A DNA stretch of 64,000 bases, from assembly GCA_002786165.1 (NCBI GenBank), contig PEQK01000010.1, positions 1 to 64,000 of the forward strand, written 5' to 3'. How positions within the stretch are numbered: position 1 is the stretch's first letter; every line of letters begins with the position of its first letter. This DNA is from Legionella sp. Lineage in GTDB: Bacteria; Pseudomonadota; Gammaproteobacteria; Legionellales; Legionellaceae. The translations under genes and the position numbers were made by a program. Below are positions 8,630-18,309 of this stretch, in pieces. A model generated the notes under the pieces. The model did not search any database and was not told the DNA's origin. It saw nothing but the letters and a program-made list of their open reading frames with translations.

Positions 8630-9715
8630 GTGGGTAAAAAAATTGTGGTTACTGGTGCAGGAAGCGCGCAATCAAATGCGGTAGTTAACTGTTTATTGAT
8701 GGCTGGAGATGGAGAGACAATCATAGGTGCTGGGGCTGATCCAGTAGATCTAATGTTCTGTCGAGCGCATAAACGTTATCTGATTCCTCATGCCCGCGAT
8801 GCAGGCCATAAAGACGCCCTTCTGCAGCTGTTGGCATCAGAAAGACCAGATATGATTCACTTCCAACATGATTTGGAAGTTTGGAAAGCATTACAGTTTC
8901 GAGATGAAATAGAAAGCTTAGGTGTCAAAATGCTCGTTCCGGATTTTGATGTAGTCGATACTTGCGTTCATAAATATAATACCTGGTTAAAATTTAAAAA
9001 AGCTGGAATTACGGTTCCTAATAATATCGTTCTTAATCATCCAGATGATTTACGTTTCGCTTTTAATCAGCTGGCAAATGAGGAGGGAAAGATATGGTTG
9101 CGTGCAATGTCAATAGGGAATGGGGGCAAGGGTGCTTTAGCGGTAAAAGATTTTGATGAGGCAAAAAAGTGGATAGATCGTCATCTTGGCTGGGGAAGTT
9201 TTGTTGCCGCTGAGATGTTGACAGAAAAAACTATAACCTGGCTTTCTATTTGGGTTAAAGGCGAGCTTATCGTAGGACAGACCAGGCGACGACACGCTTG
9301 GGCATACAGCGCTATGAGTCCTTCGGGAGTGACTGGTATAACGAAGATTTGCGAAACCTGTAGTGATCCGATTGTGGATGATATTGCAATTCAGTCTATT
9401 AAAGCCGTTAGTGAATATCCTCATGGTATTTTTGGTGTCGATATGACATATGATAGAAATAATGTGCCAAATCCAACAGAAATTAATATTTCCAGATTTT
9501 TTACAACTATTCAGTTTTTTGCTGAAGCAGGACTGAATATGCCAAAAATATTTAAAGATATTGTCTTATATAATAAAGCACCTGAGAAAATAGAAATACT
9601 TAACCCCCTTCCTAACAATTTATTATGGCTGCGGGCATTAGATGCCGAACCAATTCTTACATCGCAAGAGCAAATAGATAACTCGTTGCTGAAATTGAAT
9701 ATTTCATTAATTTAG
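8630..9715 (+). CDS. ATP-grasp carboxylate ligase (CarB-like)
   Basis: 361 residues. An N-terminal Rossmann-like pre-grasp domain (VVTGAGSAQSNAVVNCL, residues 5-21) is followed by an ATP-grasp domain with the glycine-rich loop SIGNGGKGALAV (about 161-172), the hinge FVAAEMLTEK, and the metal ligand strand PTEINISRFFTT (about 280-291). ATP-grasp enzymes activate a carboxylate as acyl phosphate and join it to an amine or thiol. The substrate is unknown; the gene lies in a run with a ThDP enzyme, a phosphatase and FdtAB. Start is GTG at 8630, with AAGGA six bases upstream. Confidence 0.75.
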   Translation: MGKKIVVTGAGSAQSNAVVNCLLMAGDGETIIGAGADPVDLMFCRAHKRYLIPHARDAGHKDALLQLLASERPDMIHFQHDLEVWKALQFRDEIESLGVKMLVPDFDVVDTCVHKYNTWLKFKKAGITVPNNIVLNHPDDLRFAFNQLANEEGKIWLRAMSIGNGGKGALAVKDFDEAKKWIDRHLGWGSFVAAEMLTEKTITWLSIWVKGELIVGQTRRRHAWAYSAMSPSGVTGITKICETCSDPIVDDIAIQSIKAVSEYPHGIFGVDMTYDRNNVPNPTEINISRFFTTIQFFAEAGLNMPKIFKDIVLYNKAPEKIEILNPLPNNLLWLRALDAEPILTSQEQIDNSLLKLNISLI

Positions 9716-9756
9716 CCCGAGACGCTTTTCTTGTCAGGATATGGAGTTATAAAAAA

Positions 9757-11445
9757 ATGATGAATGTTGCCCAGTATATTGCTCAATTTCTTCTTGAAAA
9801 AGGAGTGCATCATGTTTTCGGCTATCAGGGTGGTGCGACGTTAAAACTTGTTCATGAAATGATGGAAACTGGAAAAATTGAGTTTATTCAAAATTACCAT
9901 GAACAGGCATCGGCGTTTTGTGCAGACGCCTATTCAAGGGTTACTGGTAATATTGGTGTTGCCTTAGCCACCTCTGGGCCAGGCGCAACAAATTTTATTA
10001 CAGGTATAGCAAATGCTAATCTGGATTCTATACCCACGCTTTTTATTACTGGACAAGATTATAAAACAAACATTATGAATCCAAATGGCGCAAGACAGAA
10101 TGGATTTCAGGATCTTGATATTGTCAGTGTGGTTAAGCCAATTACTAAATATGCAGTTTTAGTGACTGACGCACATCAAATAAAATATGAATTGGAGAAA
10201 GCCTATTGGTATGCAACCTCTAATCGCCCAGGTGCTGTATTAATTGATATCCCAATTGATATACAGTTTGCTAATATTGATCCAAATAATTTACCTGGCT
10301 ATGAAAGCAATAGCATTTTTTCAAATTGTACTCCTGATCTAAATACAAACATTGTTATTGAGCTTATTCAAGCAGCAAAGCGGCCTATTATTTTAGTAGG
10401 CGGTGGTGTTCGCCTTAGTAAAGCGCAGCAAGAAGTACGTCAGTTTTCTGAATATACCAATATTCCTGTTGTTTCTACACTTAATGGGCTAGATCTAGTT
10501 GAAAGTAATTATGGATTTGCGGGACTGTATGGTAATACTGCAGCTAATTTAGCTGTTCAAAATTCAGATCTTTTGCTTGTTTTTGGAGCTAGGCTTGGCC
10601 AACGACAGGTTGGCAAGTTTCCTGAAAAATATACTAAGGCAACTATAGTGCATGTTGATATTGACTCAACAGAGTTAAAAAGAGTGTTCCCAAACGAATT
10701 GGCAGTTAAAGCTGATATAAGGGCATTTTTAAGAGAAATTAATGCCCAAATAGAGGGCATAATACCTTTGCAAAAATTTTCGCATTGGCATAAAACAATT
10801 CGAGATTGGAAAGAAAAGTACCATATTAATGCGTATTTAAATCAAAATGGTCTTGATCCAGTAAGAGTAGCAGAAGAAATAATGCATTATATTTGTGCTG
10901 ATGCGATACTTGTTAATGATGTGGGGCAAAATCAAATGTGGGTATCTCAGGCTTTTCAGGTTAGGTCAAATCAAAGACTGTTAAACTCTGTTGGGCACGG
11001 TAGCATGGGATATTCCTTGCCTGCCGCTATAGGGTCAAAAATAGCGTTTCCAGACAAACAGGTAATATCGTTTACTGGAGATGGTGGATTACAAATGAAT
11101 ATTCAAGAGCTTATGCTGGTTGGCCATCGTCAGTTGGGGATCAAATGCATAGTGTTTAATAACAATACACTTGGTATGATTCGAGAAGTTCAAGCTAGAT
11201 ATTATGATGCTAAATATTACGGCTCCAATCCAAAGGATTTTGGTTGTGTTGACCTGCGCAAGCTTGCAATCGCATACAATCTGGGATTTTTTAGTATTAA
11301 AAATCTTGAAGATATAACATGTATTCAACCTCTTCTGGTAGACGACAGGCCATATATTATAGAAGTTTGTTTGGACCTTGATTCAAAACTGACAAATCGA
11401 TACGACGAATCTGATTGTTTTGAAAAAGAGCGTATAAATGACTAG
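9757..11445 (+). CDS. Acetolactate-synthase-like ThDP-dependent enzyme
   Basis: 562 residues with the three-domain ThDP layout. The cofactor-activating Glu49 lies in YHEQASAFCADAYSR. The ThDP/Mg motif starts GDGGLQMNIQEL and ends about 30 residues later with NNNTLGMIREVQ. The NN-x-LGMxxxxQ ending is close to acetohydroxyacid synthase, so decarboxylation of pyruvate or another 2-keto acid and ligation to a carbonyl acceptor is likely. No regulatory subunit (ilvN) or other ilv gene is adjacent, and polysaccharide genes surround it, so a specialised role in making a sugar branch or acyl group is inferred. It overlaps the HAD gene by 8 bases. Confidence 0.8.
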   Translation: MMNVAQYIAQFLLEKGVHHVFGYQGGATLKLVHEMMETGKIEFIQNYHEQASAFCADAYSRVTGNIGVALATSGPGATNFITGIANANLDSIPTLFITGQDYKTNIMNPNGARQNGFQDLDIVSVVKPITKYAVLVTDAHQIKYELEKAYWYATSNRPGAVLIDIPIDIQFANIDPNNLPGYESNSIFSNCTPDLNTNIVIELIQAAKRPIILVGGGVRLSKAQQEVRQFSEYTNIPVVSTLNGLDLVESNYGFAGLYGNTAANLAVQNSDLLLVFGARLGQRQVGKFPEKYTKATIVHVDIDSTELKRVFPNELAVKADIRAFLREINAQIEGIIPLQKFSHWHKTIRDWKEKYHINAYLNQNGLDPVRVAEEIMHYICADAILVNDVGQNQMWVSQAFQVRSNQRLLNSVGHGSMGYSLPAAIGSKIAFPDKQVISFTGDGGLQMNIQELMLVGHRQLGIKCIVFNNNTLGMIREVQARYYDAKYYGSNPKDFGCVDLRKLAIAYNLGFFSIKNLEDITCIQPLLVDDRPYIIEVCLDLDSKLTNRYDESDCFEKERIND

Positions 11446-12058
11446 ACGTTTATTTTTGGACTTTGATGGTACACTAGTGGATTCCAGGCAACGCCAATAT
11501 AATTTATTTTTGGAATTAGCACCAGAATGCAATGTTTCATTTAATGATTATTGGGAGTATAAAAGAAAAGATACGAAGCAAGATGAGATTTTGGGTTCAT
11601 TGCTACACTACTCTAATCTTGAGATTATCTCATTTAAGAATAAATGGCTTGAAATGATTGAGGAGTCTACACGGCTTAGGGCGGATGTTGTTATTCAGGG
11701 CGTTCATGATTTTTTGGAAAGATCAAATAAGACGTTTGATCTTTGTTTGATTACGGGTAGACAGAATTCTCATTTGCTGATTAATCAAATGAAAAGACTT
11801 GAGTTATTTTATTATTTTAAGTATGTTCTCAATACTGCACAAAAAGTATCAAAAGCTGAAAAAATATCCTCTATTCTTCAATCTTCCCCATCTGATGTTT
11901 TTATTGGTGATACTGCTGAAGATATTTTAGCGGGGAAAGAACTGGGTGTATATACTATTGCAGTTAAAACAGGGTCATTAAACGCCCATGTTTTAGAAAG
12001 TTATAATCCAGATCTTCTTGTCGATTCAGTAAATGATATTGATCTTTCATCGTTATAG
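11438..12058 (+). CDS. HAD-superfamily phosphatase
   Basis: 206 residues. Motif I is FLDFDGTLVDS (residues 6-16) with the nucleophile and acid Asp pair, motif II LCLITGR (about 102-108), a Lys in KAEKISS, and motif IV FIGDTAEDILAGKELG (about 157-172). The helical cap between motif I and II is of the phosphoglycolate phosphatase type. It probably removes a phosphate from a small intermediate of the pathway encoded next door. Its start lies within the end of the ThDP gene, indicating coupled translation. The substrate cannot be inferred. Confidence 0.8.
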   Translation: MTRRLFLDFDGTLVDSRQRQYNLFLELAPECNVSFNDYWEYKRKDTKQDEILGSLLHYSNLEIISFKNKWLEMIEESTRLRADVVIQGVHDFLERSNKTFDLCLITGRQNSHLLINQMKRLELFYYFKYVLNTAQKVSKAEKISSILQSSPSDVFIGDTAEDILAGKELGVYTIAVKTGSLNAHVLESYNPDLLVDSVNDIDLSSL

Positions 12059-12102
12059 ATGAGATATAAAATTAAGGAATATTAAAGTAGAAGGTTAAAA
12101 AA

Positions 12103-13062
12103 ATGAATCTTGCTGTTAGAGTTTTTGACCCAAGTTTGTCGGAAGAATGGGATTTCTTTTGTGATCGATCTCATCAATCTACATTTTTACATTCACGCAA
12201 GTTTTTAAGTTACCATGAAGATCGCTTTAAGGATTGCTCTTTAATCATTGAGGAGAATGAAAAATGCGTCGGTATTTTCCCGGCGGCATTGGATCCCAAT
12301 AATGAAGAATTGGTGATAAGTCATCCTGGGAGCACTTATGGAGGAATTTTGCACAATGGATCTCTGCGTGGTGAGAGAATGATTTCTGCACTGTCTTTGA
12401 TTACTAAATTTTATTCAAATCAGAACAAGAGAAAGTTATTTTACAAGGCAGTGCCGTCTTTTTACCATTTAACACCAGCACAGGATGATTTGTATGCATT
12501 ATTTAGACTTGGAGCAAGTCGCTATCGATGTGATTTGAGTTGCACAATCGATGTTAAGTATCCGCTTCCTATCAGTGATCGGAGAAAGCGGAGTTTAAAG
12601 AAATCGCATAAATTTGGTATAGAAATCCGTGAAGGATCTGAGTATTTTTCTGATTTCTGGAAAATTTTGGCAGAAAATTTAAGCCGCAAACATGGCGCAT
12701 CTCCAGTTCATTCTTTGTTAGAGATGAAAAATTTAAATGAGCGATTCCCTAACAATATAAGATTAATTAGCGGAGTTTTAGATGATCAAGTTGTGGCTGG
12801 TGTGGTGATGTTTTCTTTACCACGAGTTAATCATCTTCAATACATTGCTTCAAGTGATGTTGGTTATGAAACTAGTGCTTTGGATGCCGTTATCCATTTT
12901 TGTATTGAAGATACAAAAATAAATGGAAAACGCTGGTTTGATTTTGGGATAAGTACCGAAAAAAATGGCCAGTATTTGAATGAGGGATTGTATAAATTTA
13001 AAACCGAATTTGGTGGTGCTGGATTCGTACATGAGTTTTATGAGTTAAATTTGCAGGAATAG
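12103..13062 (+). CDS. FemAB/GNAT-like acyl or aminoacyl transferase
   Basis: 319 residues resembling the FemAB-related GNAT proteins. The N-terminal half contains FLHSRKFLSYHEDRF and GIFPAAL segments, and the C-terminal half has SGVLDDQVVAGVVMFSLP, then HLQYIASSD and WFDFGISTEKNGQYLNEGLYKFKTEFGG, the typical ending. Members transfer acyl or aminoacyl groups to amino groups. Placed 4 bases before fdtA and followed by fdtB, it could acylate the 3-amino sugar made by those enzymes, replacing the hexapeptide-repeat FdtC/QdtC found in studied clusters. That role is inference. Confidence 0.65.
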   Translation: MNLAVRVFDPSLSEEWDFFCDRSHQSTFLHSRKFLSYHEDRFKDCSLIIEENEKCVGIFPAALDPNNEELVISHPGSTYGGILHNGSLRGERMISALSLITKFYSNQNKRKLFYKAVPSFYHLTPAQDDLYALFRLGASRYRCDLSCTIDVKYPLPISDRRKRSLKKSHKFGIEIREGSEYFSDFWKILAENLSRKHGASPVHSLLEMKNLNERFPNNIRLISGVLDDQVVAGVVMFSLPRVNHLQYIASSDVGYETSALDAVIHFCIEDTKINGKRWFDFGISTEKNGQYLNEGLYKFKTEFGGAGFVHEFYELNLQE

Positions 13063-13066
13063 TATA

Positions 13067-13477
13067 ATGCCTATTGAGAATTGTCGACTTATAGAGTTAC
13101 CCAAAATTAATGATAACCGAGGTAATTTAACATTTATTGAGTCTGGAAGACATATGCCGTTTGATATTAAACGGGCTTATTACTTATACGATGTTCCAGG
13201 AGGGAGTGCTAGAGCCGCGCATGCACATAAAAATCTTCATCAATTAATGATAGCTATTTCAGGCAGCTTTGATATTGAGTTAGATGATGGATATGAGAAA
13301 AAAAGATTTCAATTAAATCGATCGTACCTGGGGTTATATATTCCTCCTATGCTTTGGCGAGATTTGCACAATTTTTCATCTGGAGCTGTTTGCATGGTTT
13401 TCGCTTCAGAGTATTTTGACGAAGACGATTATTATCGGGATTATAACGTTTTTATTGAACATGCAAGGAATATATAA
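13067..13477 (+). CDS. fdtA: dTDP-4-keto-6-deoxyglucose 3,4-ketoisomerase (FdtA/QdtA-like)
   Basis: 136-residue cupin of the FdtA/WxcM family, which shifts the keto group of dTDP-4-keto-6-deoxyglucose from C4 to C3. It has the family pattern: [14 protein letters not shown] near residues 9-22, [22 protein letters not shown] (about 38-60) with the active-site His residues, and the strand [13 protein letters not shown]. FdtA gives the galacto and QdtA the gluco product; the two cannot be separated by eye. It uses the product of rfbB and feeds the aminotransferase that begins one base after its stop. Confidence 0.88.
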   Translation: MPIENCRLIELPKINDNRGNLTFIESGRHMPFDIKRAYYLYDVPGGSARAAHAHKNLHQLMIAISGSFDIELDDGYEKKRFQLNRSYLGLYIPPMLWRDLHNFSSGAVCMVFASEYFDEDDYYRDYNVFIEHARNI

Positions 13478-13478
13478 C

Positions 13479-14570
13479 GTGAATGTACCTTTTTTAGATT
13501 TACAAGCCATCAATAATGAAGTCCAGGAAGAGTTACATGAGGCATTCAACCGAGTATTATCATCAGGCTGGTACATATTAGGCCAAGAGTTGGAACAGTT
13601 TGAGGCAGAGTTTGCTGAGTATTGTGAAGTTAAGCATTGTGTCGGCGTCAGTAACGGCCTTGATGCGTTGGCTTTATTACTAAAGGCTTATGGAGTTGGT
13701 CCCGGAGATGAAGTATTAGTTCCATCAAATACGTTCATTGCTACATGGCTTGCTGTATCCCATTGCGGAGCGATCCCTGTCCCTATTGAACCCGATGAAG
13801 CTACTTACAATATAAACCCTGCTTTAATTGAGGAAAAAATAACAAACAAGACAGTAGCGATTATCCCTGTTCATTTGTATGGCCAACCCGCTGATATGGA
13901 CTGTATTAATACAATAGCGAATAAATATAATTTGCTTGTCATTGAAGATGCTGCGCAAGCTCAAGGAGCAAGGTATAAAAACAAGAAAGCTGGCAGTCTA
14001 GGCCATGCCGCAGCAACAAGTTTTTACCCGGGGAAAAATCTTGGGGCGCTTGGAGATGGTGGTGCAATCCTCACGAATGATCTGGCTATAAGTAATAAAG
14101 TTCGGATGTTTAGAAATTATGGTTCCGAATTCAAATATGTTCATGAAACAAAGGGTTATAATATGCGTTTGGACGAGCTCCAAGCAGCATTTTTACGTAT
14201 TAAATTAACAAAACTTGATGATTGGAATCAGCGAAGAGCTCATGTAGCTAAATTTTATAATGATGAATTAGCCGATCTAGCGGTTAGTTTACCTAGAGTA
14301 TTTGAGTGCACCGACCCGGCATGGCACTTATATGTGGTGCGATCTCAATTTCGGGATCAGTTGCAGAAATATTTGTCAGATAAGGGGGTTCATACAATGA
14401 TTCATTATCCCTACCCACCATCTACTCAACAGTGCTATGAAACTTATGCCGAACATAATGTTACTCTTGCAAAAAAATTAGCATCGGAAATATTAAGCTT
14501 ACCCATCTCGTCTGTTATGAATTTTGAACAGATCAAACATGTAGTGGATTCAATCAGATCTTTTTTTTGA
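13479..14570 (+). CDS. fdtB: dTDP-3-keto-6-deoxyhexose aminotransferase (FdtB/QdtB-like)
   Basis: PLP-dependent DegT/DnrJ/EryC1 aminotransferase of 363 residues, converting the 3-keto sugar to dTDP-3-amino-3,6-dideoxyhexose (Fuc3N or Qui3N). Asp157 in [10 protein letters not shown] contacts the PLP ring and Lys186 in [15 protein letters not shown] forms the Schiff base. Start is GTG at 13479, with AAGGA nine bases upstream, giving [10 protein letters not shown], the usual family beginning; the frame is open to 13416 but that would overlap fdtA by 62 bases. It is the last gene of the rightward block. Confidence 0.88.
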   Translation: MNVPFLDLQAINNEVQEELHEAFNRVLSSGWYILGQELEQFEAEFAEYCEVKHCVGVSNGLDALALLLKAYGVGPGDEVLVPSNTFIATWLAVSHCGAIPVPIEPDEATYNINPALIEEKITNKTVAIIPVHLYGQPADMDCINTIANKYNLLVIEDAAQAQGARYKNKKAGSLGHAAATSFYPGKNLGALGDGGAILTNDLAISNKVRMFRNYGSEFKYVHETKGYNMRLDELQAAFLRIKLTKLDDWNQRRAHVAKFYNDELADLAVSLPRVFECTDPAWHLYVVRSQFRDQLQKYLSDKGVHTMIHYPYPPSTQQCYETYAEHNVTLAKKLASEILSLPISSVMNFEQIKHVVDSIRSFF

Positions 14571-14702
14571 ATTTCAGCATCAAGAACCGTGTAGATATTA
14601 GGGCGTGTCCTCAATTAATGGCGAGCCCTAGTATTTGACTAGATGGTCCGGTTATTGTGGGGTGCATTCCAGGTTCAAGTACTACCGAACCACAATACGC
14701 GG
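14571..14702. terminator. Intergenic region with two inverted repeats between convergent operons
   Basis: The 132 bases separating fdtB (+) from the leftward SDR gene hold TAGGGC/GCCCTA arms (14599-14604 and 14625-14630) and a longer imperfect repeat with the common core TATTGTGG/CCACAATA (arms about 14649-14660 and 14690-14701). Neither is followed by a clear T run, so intrinsic termination is possible but not shown. Confidence 0.35.
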
Positions 14703-15578
14703 TTAAATATCTTTTTCAGTCAATATAAAGGGGCGAGATCGGAAATTTAATTCATTCATCGCCTTATCGTTTTGAAAAATCAAATCTTCATTCATCCGTT
14801 CGACCATTCCAATGCTAAGAAACTGGTAGCGAGGCAATCTTCCTAAAACAAGCACAACCACCCGAAAAATCCAAAATGGAGTTTTCAAAATTTTAACAGG
14901 CTTCCCTAATGTCTTGAACACTCGTATGACCATTTCACGATAGGTGATTGTTTCGCCTCCACTTACATGATAAATTTGTTGACTAGATTTGGGTTCCATC
15001 ATAGCAGCGATGCAAACATCTGCCATATCTTCTGCATGTATCGGTTGTCGCAAACCATCTGCATCCCCTAGTATAGGAAAAAATCCGAAACGACGAATAA
15101 ATGCAGATATGGCAGTAATATTTTTATCGCGACCTAATCCATAAATCAGTGTTGGTCGGATAATGACCCAATCTATTCCCTTCTCAGTACACCATGATTT
15201 TAGGGCCTCTTCTCCTTCCATCAATTTTTCCGCAATCACCTGCTCTTTTGGATCAAGGGAATCAAGTTTACTGATTCGACTCGTAGAAGATACGGCAATG
15301 ACTTTCTGGACCCCGTGTGCTTCAAGTAATGAAAAATAATCAGGCAATACCCAAATAGGGGCAAGGCAAAACCAGGTTTTAAAAAGGCTTTGATCTGATA
15401 AATTTTTTAAATCCGAATATAGTTTTAAATGACTTTTCACCATTTCCATATCAGTAAGCCCCTGAGATGAACGGGTAAAACCCCAGCAGCTAAAGCCCGA
15501 AGAAATAAGCTTTTTAAGCAGAATGCATCCCACAAAACTACGACCGCCTATAATGCCAATATCAGCTGTAATACTCAA
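14703..15578 (-). CDS. Atypical NAD(P)-dependent sugar epimerase/dehydrogenase (SDR)
   Basis: 291 residues, extended/atypical short-chain dehydrogenase. The nucleotide-binding segment is GIIGGRSFVG (residues 8-17); a VIAVSSTSRI strand follows, then VIIRPTLIYGLGRD and QPIHAEDMADV, as in WbpV/GalE-like and complex I-associated SDRs. The usual YxxxK is not evident at the expected place, so catalysis may differ. The substrate is probably a nucleotide sugar or lipid-linked sugar. It overlaps the upstream glycosyltransferase by four bases (ATGA) and ends the leftward block. Confidence 0.7.
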   Translation of the reverse strand: MSITADIGIIGGRSFVGCILLKKLISSGFSCWGFTRSSQGLTDMEMVKSHLKLYSDLKNLSDQSLFKTWFCLAPIWVLPDYFSLLEAHGVQKVIAVSSTSRISKLDSLDPKEQVIAEKLMEGEEALKSWCTEKGIDWVIIRPTLIYGLGRDKNITAISAFIRRFGFFPILGDADGLRQPIHAEDMADVCIAAMMEPKSSQQIYHVSGGETITYREMVIRVFKTLGKPVKILKTPFWIFRVVVLVLGRLPRYQFLSIGMVERMNEDLIFQNDKAMNELNFRSRPFILTEKDI

Positions 15579-16498
15579 AATTTTCTCACCTTTTGATATC
15601 CCCTGAGACTAAATTTTAACCTCTTTAAATACTTCCAGGACGCAATCGCGATAAAGCGAAACCAAACACCAGCACTCACAGCACCCATTAACCCTAGTGG
15701 GTATTGATGATAAAAAAATTTTCGATAAAATCGCATCATTCCCTTATGTTTATGCCATTCTACAAATATAGGACGGCTTTTACTGCATGCGCCCTGCTGA
15801 TGTATGATTTGGGCATTTGGCTCAAACAAAATTTTCCATCCCTGCTTTCGATACCGCATGCACCAATCAAGATCCTCGCAGTGAAGAAAATAGCCCTCAT
15901 CCCACAAACCGACGTCTTCAACGGCTTTTAGTTTAGTCAACATACATGCACCAGATATGGCCTCCATTTCAATGGCATTGGAGGGAAGCGGCTGATGGTG
16001 GAGATTAAAATCGTAAAATAATCGCGGCCATCGATTAGAGTATCGATACAAGCCAAACACGCGTACAAATGAGCGCCATGGTGTCGGCACAGCACGCCGA
16101 CATCCTCTTTCTTCCATCCCCTTTTCATTGATAAGAAGTCCGCCAACCATACCAATTCGTACATCTGAGTTAAGTGCAACAACCATTTTTTGTAGCGCAC
16201 CATCCAAAAGCTTACAATCTGGATTTAAAAATAAAACCATAGGCTCTGTAGCTACATGAAGTCCAATATTACAAGCAACTGCAAACCCTAAATTTTTATT
16301 ATTTTCAATAATTTGAATTTTATTTGTATTGTGAAAAACCCGCTTAATTTCATCAATACTATCATCACAGGATCCATTATCAACCACAATAATTTGGCGT
16401 GCTTCATTGAGACAGCTATTGACACATGCGTTTAATAAAACTCCAGCATTATAATTTACAATAACAATTGAAACAGGGAAAACGGGATGATGACTCAT
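15575..16498 (-). CDS. Glycosyltransferase family 2 (rhamnosyltransferase-like)
   Basis: 307 residues, GT-A fold. VSIVIVNYNAGVLL (about 9-22), VVDNGSCDDS and VLFLNPDCKLL give the nucleotide and metal site; GLWDEGYFLHCEDLDWCMRYR-type sequence contains the ED acid region typical of WbbL/RfbF-like rhamnosyltransferases. Rhamnose transfer would fit the rfbBDAC genes, but donor choice is inference. It overlaps genes on both sides by four bases, so the three leftward genes form one operon. Confidence 0.82.
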   Translation of the reverse strand: MSHHPVFPVSIVIVNYNAGVLLNACVNSCLNEARQIIVVDNGSCDDSIDEIKRVFHNTNKIQIIENNKNLGFAVACNIGLHVATEPMVLFLNPDCKLLDGALQKMVVALNSDVRIGMVGGLLINEKGMEERGCRRAVPTPWRSFVRVFGLYRYSNRWPRLFYDFNLHHQPLPSNAIEMEAISGACMLTKLKAVEDVGLWDEGYFLHCEDLDWCMRYRKQGWKILFEPNAQIIHQQGACSKSRPIFVEWHKHKGMMRFYRKFFYHQYPLGLMGAVSAGVWFRFIAIASWKYLKRLKFSLRGYQKVRKF

Positions 16499-17976
16499 GA
16501 CAACATACGTCCTATAAATGACATCAATTGTCGATACGTTCGCAACAATGAGCGTTTAAATATACCTTTTAAATTTGTACTTTGCGCAATAAACCAAGCA
16601 CGCATCAATGGATCGGAGTAAAAATATTTTCTGATCTCCGGTACATCCGCATCATAACTTACATCACTTAATATGTGTTTAACAATTTCTTCTTTATGAA
16701 ATTTCTCATACCATGCACGAGAAAGATGCCTATGCTCATCTAAGGTTTTTGAATCAATATTTTTTAAGAAAGCATAAAGCTCTACTGGCTTTTTCCAAAC
16801 CATGGCACCAGAGTACGCCATATCGGCTCCACCTATCATTTGGTTACACGCATGACTATGGATTATTATTGGAATCCCAGCCCCCATTACTTCAACTAAA
16901 GTTCGACCACCACCATAAGGAAATGACGTGATGTACAAATCAATATTGTATTGATAAAGTGCTTTCCATATACTCTGAACATAAGGAATATATACAAAAC
17001 AATCTTTCGGGATTTTTCGCACCAGCAAACCCCGTTTTATCCGTTTAAGGGCAAATGGTGTAAGACGACCAAAATGTATATGACGGCCTCTAGTAATTTC
17101 AAGAATAGGTCCTACTGTATCTTCATATCGTACAAAATAATCAATTTCTATTTTGTTAAAACCACCCGCTGTACAGGTAACTAAACTTAATGGGTCACTC
17201 ATAGAGTGTTTGATTTGAACTCCCAAATCTCTCGTAGTAAGTGGAAGATATCGATTATTAGCGATCGATAAATTATGACGGCAGTTATGAAAACTGATCG
17301 GAATAGGATCAAAATGTTCCGCATAACTTAGCGTTGCACCAAGACAGAGTCGATCGTCGCCATGATGATAATATTTAAGTTGGTAGCCTGATCGAGGTTG
17401 AACCGCGGCTACTGCCACACTATCTTGATGGTTGTTAAATAGCCAAACTATTGTGGGGGATAACTCCATTAAACGTGTTTGCAACCAAGTTAGCTTCGCC
17501 AAATGATTACCTCTAGGGATAAACTCAATTTTTGTATTTGTAAGATTTGAAATTTTTTTACAAACAGTATTTTTATCAGTTGGGCCACAGGTGTTTGTTA
17601 CTATAACAAATGAACGTTCATTAGGGGTCAATCGAATCAGATCCATCAATGCAGCCGTATGACCACCCGATATGTGAACTTTACTCGTAATGTATACACT
17701 CGAAGCAGTTTCTTCTTTCTTCAAATTAACTGCTTGAGCTACCCTTGTTGCATTTAATTTCCCTATTTCTTGACATAAGTCATCTAGAATCTCTGAATTA
17801 AAAATTGTTCCAACAAAAAGAGGTTCACAAAAAAATTGATCCACCATACGATGCAAAGCTAATAAAGCACTATTAAGCTTATCTTCATCAATGAGTCGTT
17901 GAATTTTCTGAGTCTTGTGATATGGGTTAGTCATATATTGTGTGTGTTGTGAAATAGTTCGGGATGTGTGGGACAA
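16495..17976 (-). CDS. GT-B glycosyltransferase
   Basis: 493 residues. The N-terminal 90 residues are helical and not assigned; then ITSKVHISGGHTAALMDLI begins the first Rossmann domain. The donor-binding region SFPYGGGRTLVEVMGAGIPII (about 385-405) matches the second-domain motif of GT1/GT4-type enzymes, with Glu contacting the nucleotide ribose. Retaining or inverting class cannot be fixed. Met15 at 17934 is an alternative start. The downstream GT2 overlaps it by four bases. Confidence 0.65.
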   Translation of the reverse strand: MSHTSRTISQHTQYMTNPYHKTQKIQRLIDEDKLNSALLALHRMVDQFFCEPLFVGTIFNSEILDDLCQEIGKLNATRVAQAVNLKKEETASSVYITSKVHISGGHTAALMDLIRLTPNERSFVIVTNTCGPTDKNTVCKKISNLTNTKIEFIPRGNHLAKLTWLQTRLMELSPTIVWLFNNHQDSVAVAAVQPRSGYQLKYYHHGDDRLCLGATLSYAEHFDPIPISFHNCRHNLSIANNRYLPLTTRDLGVQIKHSMSDPLSLVTCTAGGFNKIEIDYFVRYEDTVGPILEITRGRHIHFGRLTPFALKRIKRGLLVRKIPKDCFVYIPYVQSIWKALYQYNIDLYITSFPYGGGRTLVEVMGAGIPIIIHSHACNQMIGGADMAYSGAMVWKKPVELYAFLKNIDSKTLDEHRHLSRAWYEKFHKEEIVKHILSDVSYDADVPEIRKYFYSDPLMRAWFIAQSTNLKGIFKRSLLRTYRQLMSFIGRMLS

Positions 17977-18309
17977 AAATTAAGAAACAATAAGAGCTAT
18001 TTCGTCTAGTAATTATTATTACGTAACCACTTTAATCTCGGGCATTTTAACATCAACCATATTATTTCACTAGCCAGTTTTTTTTTAATTTCACAGATAC
18101 TATTTTTGAGATTAATCAGCACCACATCTTGATGTGGGATACATATCTCTTAACTGGGTGTATTCATCCATTAGACCTCGTCTCATTTATCCGAACAAAA
18201 AGCATTGACTCCAAATATACCCTTCTGTTGATAACATCAGTAATCATAGCAATGTCATCTGATGGGCGATCTTTTTGAGAGAGCCTGGATCTATAGCAAG
18301 ATCAAAGAC
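17977..18309. other. Intergenic region with one small hairpin
   Basis: 333 AT-rich bases between two leftward genes. The only clear structure is the short palindrome CCACATC-TT-GATGTGG at 18122-18137; no T run follows on the leftward strand. No convincing promoter hexamers or small gene were found. Confidence 0.4.

Noticed and set aside
9757-11445. Housekeeping acetolactate synthase (ilvB/ilvI)
   Set aside because: There is no small subunit or other branched-chain amino acid gene beside it, and it is overlapped by a HAD gene within a sugar operon.
14591-14630. Insertion-sequence remnant suggested by GGGCGTGTCCTCAATTAATG
   Set aside because: The phrase recalls ends of some IS elements, but no matching second end, target duplication or transposase fragment is present.
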